Below are positions 25,060-33,902 of a stretch of DNA of 35,077 nt, piece by piece. Under the pieces are notes generated by a model. That model did not search any database, had not been told where the DNA came from, and saw only the letters and a list, made by a program, of their open reading frames with translations. The stretch covers positions 102,592 to 137,668 of the forward strand of contig DXMF01000037.1 of the NCBI GenBank assembly GCA_019414345.1, in the 5' to 3' direction. The position numbers and the translations under genes were made by a program. Within the stretch, counting starts at the first letter, position 1. The number at the start of each line of letters is the position of its first letter. Source of the DNA: Collinsella sp. GTDB lineage: Bacteria > Actinomycetota > Coriobacteriia > Coriobacteriales > Coriobacteriaceae.

Positions 25060-25944
25060 CTATTTGGCCGCGCTGGCGGTGCCGGCGCGTGAGGGGGCGA
25101 CAACCTTGAGCGGCTGCACGAGGGATTCCTCACGCACGGGGACCGCGGAGGTAGATGTCTCTTCGCTTTTGGCCTTGGTTGACTCGGAGCGTGCGATCTC
25201 CTCGTCGAGGGCATCGATATCGGCATCCTCCACCACGGCGTTGAGTGACTCGAATACACGGTTCTTGAGCAGAGCGGTATGGACGCCCTCGGTGAGGTCA
25301 TGCAGCTTCTTAAATGCACGCTCGAGCTTGGCATCGCGCTCGTCGTCGGAAGTATCCATACCGAGCATGCTCACGAGAACCTGCTCAAACATCGAGGACT
25401 CGCGGTTTGCGGACGATACGTACTGGCGCAGGTTGCGCGGCTCGATATGGAAGCGCGAAAGCTCGGAGCAATAGCGGATGATCGGGAAATCGCGGCCATC
25501 GACAAGCTCGCGATTCTGCGGGCTCTTGATGATGCGAATGAGGTCGTTTTCGGCCAGGGAGCGGATAAACGAGATCTCGACGCCGAGCATATCGGGGATG
25601 GTCTCGATGGGATGCAGTTTTTGCTTAGTCTCCTTGGGTTCCGTCTTGAGCGGAACATCGGACAACAGGCCCACCTCGTAGGCGAGCGTAGACAGGTCCG
25701 TGGCGTTTTCCAGGCGCTGCTTGATCACGTTGAGCGGCATGTAGCGAGTCTTCTGGAGGTGCAGAATGACCTCCAGGCGGTCAACGTCCTCTTTGGAGTA
25801 CTGACGATATCCCTTAGGCGTACGATGAGGGGTGATGAGCCCCTCATCTTCGAGAAATCTAATTTTTGAGTTCGAAAGATCGGGGTATGCGCCTCGAAGT
25901 AGATTGACGACCTGGCCGATACTCAGATAATTGCGTTCGGCCAT
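25060..25944 (-). CDS. MerR family regulator beside FHA gene (FtsR-like)
   Basis: 294 residues. A MerR-type winged HTH spans about 5-75 (YLSIGQVVNLL, then KIRFLEDEGLITPHRTPKGYRQYSKEDVDRL-like, dominated by family residues RFLE and GYR-Y). A middle region (about 110-215) matches the conserved C-terminal part of actinobacterial Rv1828/FtsR proteins, and a variable acidic tail ends the protein. In Corynebacterium the equivalent gene next to odhI, ftsR, activates ftsZ. Position directly after the FHA gene (3 bp gap, TAGGGCATG) supports this relationship; the target here is inferred. Confidence 0.85.
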   Translation of the reverse strand: MAERNYLSIGQVVNLLRGAYPDLSNSKIRFLEDEGLITPHRTPKGYRQYSKEDVDRLEVILHLQKTRYMPLNVIKQRLENATDLSTLAYEVGLLSDVPLKTEPKETKQKLHPIETIPDMLGVEISFIRSLAENDLIRIIKSPQNRELVDGRDFPIIRYCSELSRFHIEPRNLRQYVSSANRESSMFEQVLVSMLGMDTSDDERDAKLERAFKKLHDLTEGVHTALLKNRVFESLNAVVEDADIDALDEEIARSESTKAKSEETSTSAVPVREESLVQPLKVVAPSRAGTASAAK

Positions 25945-25947
25945 GCC

Positions 25948-26382
25948 CTACTCACCGGTTTCGATGCGCTCCGGCGTGCTCTCGTGGTAGATGAGCGTAA
26001 ACGTACCGATCTGGACGGAAGAGCCATCGTGCAACGGGGCGCCGTTGACGATAGCGCCGTCAACCCACGTACCGTTGAGCGAGCCCAGGTCCTCGATGCG
26101 GGCACCCAGACCCTCGCGAATAATGCGCGCGTGGCTACGCGACACGGTCATGTCGTTGAGGAAGATGCCGTTGGCGGGATCGCGGCCGATGGTGGTCACA
26201 TTGTCCTCGAGCTCAAAGGCGGCGCCGGTTTGCGGGCCCTTGACGATAGACAACACGGGCGCGGTGATGTGCATGTTGGCCATGAGGTCGGGAACGGTGA
26301 CATCGCTCGAAGGAACGCGGAAAACGCAGGTGGCGTCTGAGGCCTTATCGTTCTGAGGCATATTGTTAACCATGTTGTCCAT
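25948..26382 (-). CDS. FHA domain protein, GarA/OdhI-like
   Basis: 144 residues from ATG 26382 (minus-strand AGGGG upstream); a start 33 bp earlier is open but lacks a better site. A flexible N-terminus of about 40 is followed by an FHA phosphothreonine-binding domain (about 42-138) with GRDP at 66-69, SRSH at 81-84 and SLNGT at 101-105. N-terminal D16-A-T18-C-V-F-R22 aligns with ETTSVFR of mycobacterial GarA and OdhI, whose second Thr is phosphorylated by PknB and then bound by the FHA domain in cis. T18 keeps that position; the first Thr is replaced by Ala. Between a phosphatidyltransferase and a MerR gene, as in actinobacteria. Confidence 0.88.
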   Translation of the reverse strand: MDNMVNNMPQNDKASDATCVFRVPSSDVTVPDLMANMHITAPVLSIVKGPQTGAAFELEDNVTTIGRDPANGIFLNDMTVSRSHARIIREGLGARIEDLGSLNGTWVDGAIVNGAPLHDGSSVQIGTFTLIYHESTPERIETGE

Positions 26383-26448
26383 GACAACCCCTAACTTAAC
26401 GCGGACATGCCGCAAAGAATGAACTGTACGTAATCATACCCCAATGGC

Positions 26449-27153
26449 TTAGTCTTCGATTTCGGGGTTAAGAAAGTCGATGTCTTCGTCCTCGGGATGC
26501 GCGACAGCCTGTTTAATGGCCGCTCCACCCTTAATGGAATAGATGACAGCGGTGAGCATGGAGAAGATGACGCCGCCATACACGAAGAAGATGCCGAGCG
26601 GTACCGGGCTGCCGTTGAGGCCCGGGAAGGCCGTGAGCGTGGCGGGTAGCAGATGCCAGCCGTCCACAGTGGGAAAGCCCAACAGCATGAGCGAGAAGCC
26701 GGTCATGAGCAGCGCCGTGGCAATCTTGCCGGGAAAGACGACGTCGATGGGGCGGCGGTGATAGTGGCGCACGATGAGCGTGCCGATACCAAGGTAGATA
26801 TCGCGACCAATGATGAGCACGCAGACCCAGATGGGAAGCTCGCCGCGGACCACCAGGCCCAGTACGCCGGTAAATAGCAGCGCACGGTCGCAGATGGGAT
26901 CCATAATCTTGCCGAGCCACGAGACCGTTTTGGTCATGCGGGCAATCTGGCCGTCCATCCAGTCGGTGGAGGCCGCGATGGCATAGATGACGATGGCGAC
27001 GACACGGTTGTTGTCCGTCACAAACAGGTACAGGAAGACCAGCGTGAGGATCAGGCGCGTGAAGGTAATGAAATTGGAGATCGTGAAGATCTTATTCGAC
27101 GGGTAATCGGAAGTGCCGATAAGCTCCTTTTTGATCTTCTTTTTGATGCCCAC
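26449..27153 (-). CDS. CDP-alcohol phosphatidyltransferase (second family member)
   Basis: 234 residues with five or six membrane segments and the complete catalytic motif D64, D67-G68, A71-R72, G81, D85, D89. It probably joins CDP-diacylglycerol to an alcohol: glycerol phosphate (PgsA), inositol phosphate or another head group. The core pgsA is at 5527-6165, so this may serve a different acceptor, but sequence alone cannot say which. It is the first gene of the minus-strand run that continues with the FHA, MerR, apt and NlpC/P60 genes. Confidence 0.85.
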   Translation of the reverse strand: MGIKKKIKKELIGTSDYPSNKIFTISNFITFTRLILTLVFLYLFVTDNNRVVAIVIYAIAASTDWMDGQIARMTKTVSWLGKIMDPICDRALLFTGVLGLVVRGELPIWVCVLIIGRDIYLGIGTLIVRHYHRRPIDVVFPGKIATALLMTGFSLMLLGFPTVDGWHLLPATLTAFPGLNGSPVPLGIFFVYGGVIFSMLTAVIYSIKGGAAIKQAVAHPEDEDIDFLNPEIED

Positions 27154-27630
27154 AGGACTCCCCCGCTGGTAAACGACAAAACTTTCGATACTATACCCGT
27201 TCTAGCGATGTCTATCCAGCGCGAGCATAGAGAGTCCAGACATGAGGACGGTATCGGACGGGATGTCTATCGCTTTTGTGTACATCAGCCACCAAACATA
27301 CCAAACATGTCTTTTTTGGAGGCTGGTGTACAGGTTTTTGTTGCGCAGACGAATTAAGGGGGAAAGTCGTTGATTCTTCGTTGCTTTAAGTAATTGATTT
27401 TTAAACAAAAAAGTCAGGCACTAAGTGCGCGCCATGGGCACCTCCGTCCTTGTTATCGCGATAAACATACCATGAGTGGCGTACGGGTCGTGAAGGGCTG
27501 GCGCCAAAAGAGCCCAACGGCCGTTACGGCTTCGTTAGAAACGCGCCCCACCATGGATGGTGAACCCGAAAGGTAAGGCACGCGGGCACGGCGACTCGGC
27601 CCGCGCGCCCGGAAGAGAAAGGACGAACCC
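27154..27630. other. Intergenic region of 477 bp before transporter cluster
   Basis: Divergent region between the CDP-alcohol phosphatidyltransferase gene and the ABC cluster. It holds a perfect 12 bp palindrome TTATCGCGATAA (27453-27464), a candidate operator, and a direct repeat GATGTCTATC at 27207-27216 and 27262-27271. The A+T content rises near 27290-27420 before the composition shifts to high G+C after about 27540. AGAGAAAGGA at about 27613-27622 is the ribosome site of the first ABC gene. No gene is convincing here. Confidence 0.6.
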
Positions 27631-28355
<725 letters not shown>

Positions 28356-28359
<4 letters not shown>

Positions 28360-29126
28360 CGGGCGAGAAAGACGGCCTGCTCGCGGGCCTGCGCGCCGAG
28401 GCCCTGAAGTCGCGCCACGCGGCACCGGTTCGCCTGGCCGTGCTCATGGCGCTGCCGATGCCGCTGCTCGGCGCGATGCCCTACCGGGGCGTGCAGATCT
28501 TCAGCGCGTGGAACTACTGGTACGCGCTCTTCCTGCCCGTGGCTCTCTCGCTCGTGGTGGCGTGCGTCGCGCGGGCGGACGCGCGCACGCGGATGCGGGG
28601 GCTTCTGGGCCTGGGCTTCCCGCTTAGGCGCGCCTGGTGGGCCAAGGCGCTCTGGTGCCTCGCGCTCTGCGCGCTCTCGAACCTCGTGGTCTTCGGCATC
28701 TACCTCGCGGGATCGGCGTTCTCCTCGCAGGGCCTCACGGTCGCGGGCACGCTCACGATGCTCCTCTGCGCGCTCGTCAACACGGTGACCGCGGCGTGGA
28801 TGATCCCCGCAGGGCTCTTCCTCACGGCGCGGCTCGGCATGCTCGCGGGCATCTTCTGCCCGCTCGCCGCGCAGCTCGTGGGTGGGTTCGCCTGGTCGCT
28901 GGTGCCGCTGCCGCAGCTCTTTCCGCCGTCGGCGAGCATGGTCATCCCCACGAGCTTCATCCCCGTGCTGCCGAGCGGCGAGCCACTCGCGGCGGACATG
29001 GCGCTCGGCGGGGCGCTCGCGGCGGACGGCATGCTCACACTGGCGGGCCTTGCGGTCTGCGCGCTCGCGTTCGCCGCGCTCACGGCGGCGGGCGCGGCCT
29101 GGTTCGCGCGCTCCGAGGAGAGGTGA
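28356..29126 (+). CDS. Lantibiotic-immunity ABC permease, MutE/EpiE-like (LanE)
   Basis: 256 residues with six predicted membrane segments (around residues 24-45, 50-72, 90-112, 115-148, 150-172 and 225-247), the size and layout of LanE permeases. I recognise the family from position between LanF and a second permease, the N-terminal GLRAEALKSRH-type amphipathic opening and the FSAWNYWYALFLP segment. The TGA overlaps the next ATG (TGATG). High G+C coding. Confidence 0.82.
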
Positions 29127-29941
29127 TGGCCATGGCACGACTCTCCGACGCGACGCCGCGCATGACCCTCCCGCGGGCCCTGCTCTCCGAGGCCCTGCGC
29201 CTGGCGCGCTCCCCGCTCGCAGCTGTGCACCTCGTCTGCGGCCTGGCAGCCGGTCTTGCCTGCGGCGAGTACTTCTCCATAACCCGATGGGACCCGGCGC
29301 TGGGCGCGGACGCCTACGCCCAGTTCCTCGGTGCCCTCATGCCGCTCATGTCCGCCATCGTCTGCGGGCTCGCCGTGGACGAGGAGCGCGCTGCCGGGCG
29401 CCTCGCCAACCTCACGGCGGTCCCCTCGCGCGGGCGCGCCGTCGCGGCGAAGCTGCTCGCCCTTGCGGCGCTCGGCGCGGGCGCGCTGGCCGTGGCGCTC
29501 GGCGTGTTCGGGGCCGTGCTCGCCGTCGCCGGGCGCCTGCCGCTCGGGCCCGCTCCGCTTGCGGCCGCCTGGGCGGGCATCGTGCTGGGCAGCCTGCCCC
29601 TCTACGCGCTGGGGCTCGGCGTGGCCCTGCGCCTCGGCCGCAACGCCGCCATCGGCGCCGGCGCGGCGGGGATGCTCCTCGCGTTCTTCTCAGTGGGCGG
29701 ACTTGCGCACGGCCTCATGACCGGCGAGCTCACCGGTGCCCTGGCGACGCCCCTGAGCTGGGTGCCGCTCGCCTGGCCCGCGCGCCTGGGGTCGCTCGGG
29801 GTGGAGGCCTTCATCGACGCCGCACGCGCGGCGGGCCCTCTCCTCACGACTGCGCTCGCTGGCCTCGTGCTCGCCCTGGCAGCCGCCGCCGTCCTTCTCG
29901 CCTGGTTCTGCCGCTTCGAGGACGGGAGGGTAGATGCGTAG
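29126..29941 (+). CDS. Lantibiotic-immunity ABC permease, MutG-like (LanG)
   Basis: 271 residues from ATG 29126, which overlaps the LanE stop and has GAGGAGAGG before it; the frame is open far upstream inside LanE but is not used. Six hydrophobic segments, the LanG-typical LLSEALRLARSPLAAVHLV opening and CGEYFSITRWDPAL in the first outside loop. It should pair with LanE to form the channel driven by LanF. It overlaps the YxeA-like gene by 8 bp. Confidence 0.82.
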   Translation: MAMARLSDATPRMTLPRALLSEALRLARSPLAAVHLVCGLAAGLACGEYFSITRWDPALGADAYAQFLGALMPLMSAIVCGLAVDEERAAGRLANLTAVPSRGRAVAAKLLALAALGAGALAVALGVFGAVLAVAGRLPLGPAPLAAAWAGIVLGSLPLYALGLGVALRLGRNAAIGAGAAGMLLAFFSVGGLAHGLMTGELTGALATPLSWVPLAWPARLGSLGVEAFIDAARAAGPLLTTALAGLVLALAAAAVLLAWFCRFEDGRVDA

Positions 29942-30335
29942 GAGGCCGCTCGCCGCCATGCTCGCCCTCCTCTCCGCAGCGCTCGTCCTGGGCGGGAATG
30001 CCCTGCTCGACGCCGGCTGGGGGTCGGCGCTGCGCTCGATCGCCGACCGTGTGCTGCCCAACCCTGAGATCGCCATGTGGGCGCCCGCGCCCGAGCCCGG
30101 CAGCCACGCGAGCTCCTACGCCGACGCCACCGGGGCGGGGGCAAACTACGTCTACCTGGTGGACGCGGCGGACGACAGAGGCAATGTCCGAGAGCTCCAG
30201 CTCATCTTCTTCGGGCGGGAGTCGGACGGCGAGGGCTGGCTCGAGATCGAGGCGCGCGGCGGCTCGGGCGTGCACTACCGCGCGTGCGATGCGGCCGAGG
30301 CGCCCGCGGCTGCGCGCGGGGCTCTGGACCGCTGA
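29934..30335 (+). CDS. YxeA-like (DUF1093) exported small protein
   Basis: 133 residues. An N-terminal hydrophobic segment (about 6-27) acts as signal peptide or anchor, then a small beta-rich domain with ANYVYLVDAADDRGNVRELQL and LEIEARGGSGVHY, similar to the YxeA/DUF1093 fold. YxeA proteins often sit beside peptide-resistance ABC transporters and are presumed to act outside the membrane; their action is unknown. The GGGAGGG ribosome site lies inside the LanG 3' end. Assignment is moderate because the family is short and diverse. Confidence 0.65.
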   Translation: MRRRPLAAMLALLSAALVLGGNALLDAGWGSALRSIADRVLPNPEIAMWAPAPEPGSHASSYADATGAGANYVYLVDAADDRGNVRELQLIFFGRESDGEGWLEIEARGGSGVHYRACDAAEAPAAARGALDR

Positions 30336-30380
30336 GCGCGGCGCTAGTACAATGCCGACGGGAGTTTCAGGAGGTCGAAC

Positions 30381-31043
30381 ATGGCGAGGATACTGGCAGT
30401 GGATGATGAACGGGCGATCCTCGACGCGCTCGCGCGCGTCCTCGGCCGCGACGGCCATGAGGTCGTCAGGGAGGCGGACCCGACGGCGGTCCCGGGGATG
30501 GACCTCTCGCGCTTCGACCTCGTGCTCTGCGACGTCATGATGCCGGAGCTCGACGGCTTCGAGCTCGTGCGGCAGATCCGCCCGGACTTCGACGGGCCCA
30601 TCGTCTTCCTGACCGCGCGCGTGGCCGAGGAGGATGCTGTGGCCGCCTACGGCCTGGGCGCCGACGACTACGTCCGCAAGCCCTTCGGGGCCGCGGAGCT
30701 GCGCGCCAAGGTCGCGGCCCATCTACGCCGTGAGCGCCGGCCGCGCTCGCACGCCCTCTCCTTCGGGGAGGTGCGGATCGACCTCGGGGCGCGCGGCCTC
30801 GCCGTGGGCGGAGAGGCCGTGCCGCTCACGCCCACCGAGTACGCCATCTGCGAGTACCTCGCCCGCCACCCCGGGCAGGTCATGAGCCGTACGCAGATAC
30901 GCGAGGCGGTGCTCGGCTGGGAGAGCGACGCCGACGACGCGGCCATATCCATGCAGGTCAGCCGCGCCCGGAGGAAACTCTCCGAGGCCGGCGCCGATCC
31001 GATCGCGACCGTCTGGGGGATGGGGTACAAGTGGCAGCTCTGA
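30381..31043 (+). CDS. OmpR-family response regulator
   Basis: 220 residues: receiver domain with D8, D9, phospho-acceptor D51 (LCDVMMPE), T78 and K100, then an OmpR/PhoB winged helix (about 128-220) with the ending TVWGMGYKW. CAGGAGG ribosome site at about 30369-30375. Overlaps the kinase gene by 13 bp. By analogy with CprRK and LanRK systems it should activate the transporter genes just upstream when peptide antibiotics are sensed. Confidence 0.93.
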   Translation: MARILAVDDERAILDALARVLGRDGHEVVREADPTAVPGMDLSRFDLVLCDVMMPELDGFELVRQIRPDFDGPIVFLTARVAEEDAVAAYGLGADDYVRKPFGAAELRAKVAAHLRRERRPRSHALSFGEVRIDLGARGLAVGGEAVPLTPTEYAICEYLARHPGQVMSRTQIREAVLGWESDADDAAISMQVSRARRKLSEAGADPIATVWGMGYKWQL

Positions 31044-32518
31044 GGACCGGGGCGCGAGGTCGCGGGGGCATGCCGCTCTCCTTCGTCATCGCGCGCTACT
31101 TCGCCTACGCGTTCGCGGCGGTCGCCACGGCGTGGCTCTCCTCGTTCATGGCGCTCTCCGCGGCGATCGACGCGGGCTTCGTCTACGAGGCAAGCTGGGG
31201 GCCGGCCAATGCGCGCGAGGTCGCGGAGGGCCTGGCACGCGACGGCGTCTGCGGGCAGCAGGACGTGCCGACGGCGTACCGCTACCTCATCCTGAACGAG
31301 GACGGATACGTGCTGATGACAGACCTCGAGGGCACGCGGCTCGAGGACGCGACGGAAATGGCCCGAGCGGCACTCGCCGCTGATCCGGGCACAGTGGAGA
31401 TCGAGGGCGGGGGCTCGGGCCTCACCTACGCCGCGTTCCCGCTCAAGGGCGGCGGGGCCTGCGCACTCGTCAGCGAGTACCTGCCGCAGTGGGTCTCGCG
31501 CGATCTCGCCGGCCTGCTTCCCAACCCGCAGAACCTCATGCTCGTCGGCGCCACGGCGGGAAGCGCGCTCGCGCTCGCGCTCGTGGCGCGCCGCGCGAGC
31601 CGCGTGATCTCGCGCAAGATGGCGCCGCTCGCGGAGGCAGCGGGGCGCGTCGGCGCGGGGGAGCTCGACTTCGCGGTCGGCAGCACCAACGTGCGCGAGG
31701 TGAACGACGTCCTCGCCGCGATGGACGCCATGCGGGCCTCCCTCGCCGAGTCGCTCGAGGCCCGCTGGGCCGCGGAGCGGGGGCAGCGCGAGCAGGTGGC
31801 GTCGCTCGCCCACGACCTCAAGACGCCGCTCACCGTGCTGCGCGCCAACGCCGACTTCGTGGCGGAGGAGCTGGAAGACGAGAAAGACGCCGACCTCGCG
31901 GCCGCCGCGCGCGACATAGCCGGCAGTGTCGAAAGGCTCGACGGCTACGTGCGCCTGCTCATCGAGGCCTCGCGCGGGTCCGGCGGGGCGGAGAGGCCCC
32001 CCATGCGGCCGGCCGAGCTCTGCGAGCAGGTCCTCGCCGAGGCCGCCCAGATCGCCCGGGCGCGAGGCGTGATGCTCGACGCGGCCACGGGCCCCGCTGT
32101 CGCGGGCGCGCCCGAGGCCCCGCTCGACCGAACCGCCCTGGCGCGAGCCGCCGCGAACCTTGTGGTCAACGCCGCCGAGCACGCGCGCTCGCGCGTGGCG
32201 GTCTCCTGCGACGTCGAGGGCGGCCACCTCGTCATCGAGGTGGCCGACGACGGACCGGGCTTCTCTCCCGCCGCCCTCGAACGCGGCTGTGAGCGCCTCT
32301 TCACAGACGACTCCTCCCGCTCCTCGCGCGACGGAGGCCGCCACTACGGGCTCGGCCTCCACGCCGCCTCCGAGGCCGCGAGCGCCCACGGGGGCTCCGT
32401 CTCGCTCGCCAACAGCCCCTCGGGCGGCGCGGTGGCCACCATCGCGGTCCCCCTGTGCGGGCCTGACGACTCAGGCCCGCACACCGGCGTGCCTCGCAAT
32501 CAAACGCTTCCCGGATAA
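31031..32518 (+). CDS. Sensor histidine kinase of peptide-sensing type
   Basis: 495 residues from GTG 31031 (ATG 31070 is an alternative). Membrane segment about 18-45, an extracytoplasmic domain of about 120 residues (50-165), second segment 167-187, a HAMP-like linker (188-240), HisKA with phospho-acceptor H261 in SLAHDLKTPLTVLRANADF, and HATPase_c with N box ANLVVNAAEHA, G1 DDGPGF and G2 YGLGLHAASEAA. The AHDLKTPLT spelling is common in lantibiotic-sensing kinases. The domain ends at VAVPL-type sequence near base 32455; the last 20 residues read through a terminator-like hairpin and look like run-on sequence. Confidence 0.92.
   Translation: MAALRTGARGRGGMPLSFVIARYFAYAFAAVATAWLSSFMALSAAIDAGFVYEASWGPANAREVAEGLARDGVCGQQDVPTAYRYLILNEDGYVLMTDLEGTRLEDATEMARAALAADPGTVEIEGGGSGLTYAAFPLKGGGACALVSEYLPQWVSRDLAGLLPNPQNLMLVGATAGSALALALVARRASRVISRKMAPLAEAAGRVGAGELDFAVGSTNVREVNDVLAAMDAMRASLAESLEARWAAERGQREQVASLAHDLKTPLTVLRANADFVAEELEDEKDADLAAAARDIAGSVERLDGYVRLLIEASRGSGGAERPPMRPAELCEQVLAEAAQIARARGVMLDAATGPAVAGAPEAPLDRTALARAAANLVVNAAEHARSRVAVSCDVEGGHLVIEVADDGPGFSPAALERGCERLFTDDSSRSSRDGGRHYGLGLHAASEAASAHGGSVSLANSPSGGAVATIAVPLCGPDDSGPHTGVPRNQTLPG
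32455..32482. terminator. Terminator-like hairpin inside kinase 3' end
   Basis: Perfect 12 bp stem GTGCGGGCCTGA (32455-32466) with TCAGGCCCGCAC (32471-32482) around CGAC. It begins at the last base of the conserved kinase domain and lies inside the reading frame, 36 bp before the present stop. Read on the minus strand it lies just after the antitoxin stop. No T run follows on either side. Confidence 0.65.
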
Positions 32519-32673
32519 TTCATGAGGCCGTACTCGTATTCGAGTCTGTCTATCTCGGCGGCGATGGCCTCCGTCATGTAGAAGTTTTTCGTGCGGCCCG
32601 TCGACTTCGTCAGGCGGTCGTACCTGTTCGCGAGGTCCTCGGGGGTTCTCAGGGCTGCGGTGGCGGTTGCCAT
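32500..32673 (-). CDS. Ribbon-helix-helix antitoxin (RelB/DinJ-like), orphan
   Basis: A 57-residue protein (start 32673) with the RHH antitoxin style: ALRTPEDLANRYDRL, then TGRTKNFYMTEAI and DRLEYEYGL. GGGAGG sits 7 bases before the ATG, and a 7-2-7 bp dyad lies just upstream, as for autoregulated antitoxins. A RelE/YafQ-type toxin gene is expected immediately downstream on the minus strand, but that space is occupied by the kinase gene on the other strand and no toxin-like frame is present. Its 3' end overlaps the kinase gene by 19 bp. Confidence 0.8.
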   Translation of the reverse strand: MATATAALRTPEDLANRYDRLTKSTGRTKNFYMTEAIAAEIDRLEYEYGLMNYPGSV

Positions 32674-32693
32674 GATGCACCTCCCGGTTAGAT

Positions 32694-32709
32694 GTAATAC
32701 GTGTATTAC
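32694..32709. promoter_or_regulatory. Operator-like dyad of antitoxin gene
   Basis: GTAATAC-GT-GTATTAC, perfect 7 bp arms with a 2 bp centre, 20 bp upstream of the antitoxin start. Size and place fit an RHH autoregulatory operator. Confidence 0.7.
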
Positions 32710-33005
32710 TTTCTATCACATCACCCGAACCCCGCACCGGCGTTCGGTCGTATCTGCTTTTTTACCTTACATTTTGTCAACCGGCCCATGCTCGGCTTGT
32801 TCAGCCGGATTAAATCAACTGTTAAATCAATCCAGGCCTGTAGGGGGCGGTGGAAATCCTTTGAGGACTGGGGGCGCCGTCCCTGGGTCGGCTCCTCGAT
32901 GGCCGCGGCTGAATTCCCCTGCCATCGGCTGCGTGGGTTCCGGCACGGGGCTCTGGCGCTGCTCGAACTGGGCGCAAGACTCGGCTGTTGGTCGTACCGG
33001 ACGGC
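32710..33005. other. Intergenic stretch without a supported gene
   Basis: From the antitoxin operator to the first direct repeat. The first 100 bp are A/T-rich, then G+C rises. Short frames exist on both strands but none has a ribosome site plus recognisable protein, so none is called. TTAAATCAA occurs twice near 32811-32828. Confidence 0.5.
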
Positions 33006-33182
33006 ATACGTTTTGAGACCGGCAAGCTGATGCCGGCTCGAGGACAGCGGCCCGGTGCACCGGGCCGATCGATAGCGGTCTCAGGTTCACAGCGCAGCTT
33101 CTCAGGGCTCGCATATATAGGAAGACTTGATTGGCAATCGATTTTAATGAAGTCGGCAGCGCATGTCAGAGTTTTCAACAAA
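33006..33182 (+). repeat. 177 bp direct repeat, left copy
   Basis: Matches 33903-34079 at a constant offset of 897 bp with five substitutions. It contains a perfect 20 bp palindrome CGGCCCGGTGCACCGGGCCG (33048-33067) enclosed by GAGACCG (33015-33021) and CGGTCTC (33076-33082), so about 70 bp can form a closed branched fold. The frame through it encodes similar residues in both copies, which follows from the sequence identity and is not evidence for a gene. Confidence 0.93.
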
Positions 33183-33224
33183 TTTAACATGCCACCCTTT
33201 ATATCCGCACGCGCGTAATTCAAC

Positions 33225-33851
33225 TCATAAGGACCGGCTATCCCTTACCTGTGACACAATCTCAAACGCACAGAACAGAATCATCAGTCCAATCATCGCA
33301 TAAGAGGCAGTCGAACCTTCAAGCACTATTCCACAAAGAACAATCTCCGCGCCGCCAATAAGAACTGTTATCAGGCGCTCTGCCTTTTTGCTCTCGCCGC
33401 TCGCATAAAAAGGCGGCAAAGCGCACAAGATCACATATAGCCCGGGAAGGGAATACAGGATCGATAGTCCAAGCCCCCCATCAACCGCAGTGTTTTGCGT
33501 AAGAATCAACTGAACCCAAACGGCAATTATCACTGAGCAGGTTGTCGATAAAAGAAGACTAGAAATATAGCACGCAACAAAGTCCCGTCGCATTCGAACA
33601 GAGAAATCCGCGAACTCTCTTCGCCGCGTGGAAACAATAAGGTACACAGAAATTGCAATAGAACCAATCAGAGAAAACAGCGGAACAACCAGCAATTCAA
33701 GCTTATTACCCCATCGATCAACCACGCCCCCACTCCAATGAGCGGGAATTGTATCAGGGAGGACTGACCAAGCCGCCCATAGAATCAGAAATGGAAGAAT
33801 AGAGAGGATGAAAGATGATAACACTGCAGTAATTTTTTTTGAGGCTCTCAT
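33225..33851 (-). CDS. DUF1648 (SdpI-like) membrane protein
   Basis: 208 residues from ATG 33851, with AAGGAG 11 bases upstream; GTG 33878 is an alternative. Six hydrophobic segments are visible (roughly residues 9-31, 54-76, 95-122, 135-157, 163-178 and 184-200). The DUF1648 signature is after the first segment: LPDTIPAHWSGGVVDRWGNK. Bacillus SdpI, which carries this domain, gives immunity to the SdpC toxin and acts as a signal-transducing receptor; many relatives have no known role. The clear SdpI C-terminal motif is not evident. Moderate G+C, unlike the cluster before it, and flanked by direct repeats. Confidence 0.78.
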   Translation of the reverse strand: MRASKKITAVLSSFILSILPFLILWAAWSVLPDTIPAHWSGGVVDRWGNKLELLVVPLFSLIGSIAISVYLIVSTRRREFADFSVRMRRDFVACYISSLLLSTTCSVIIAVWVQLILTQNTAVDGGLGLSILYSLPGLYVILCALPPFYASGESKKAERLITVLIGGAEIVLCGIVLEGSTASYAMIGLMILFCAFEIVSQVRDSRSL

Positions 33852-33902
33852 CGATTCCGCATCTCCTTGCGCGCCCACATTCCACTCCGCCTTAAATCAA
33901 GT

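Noticed and set aside
27202..27408. 68-codon minus-strand frame in the region before the ABC cluster
   Set aside because: It needs a TTG start without a ribosome site, and the translation resembles no protein.
31900..32500. RelE-type toxin gene downstream of the antitoxin
   Set aside because: The minus-strand frames there are antisense to the kinase and contain no toxin-like sequence.
32591..33223. Overlapping short frames across the left direct repeat
   Set aside because: They start and end without ribosome sites or domains, and their similarity to frames in the right copy comes from the DNA repeat itself.
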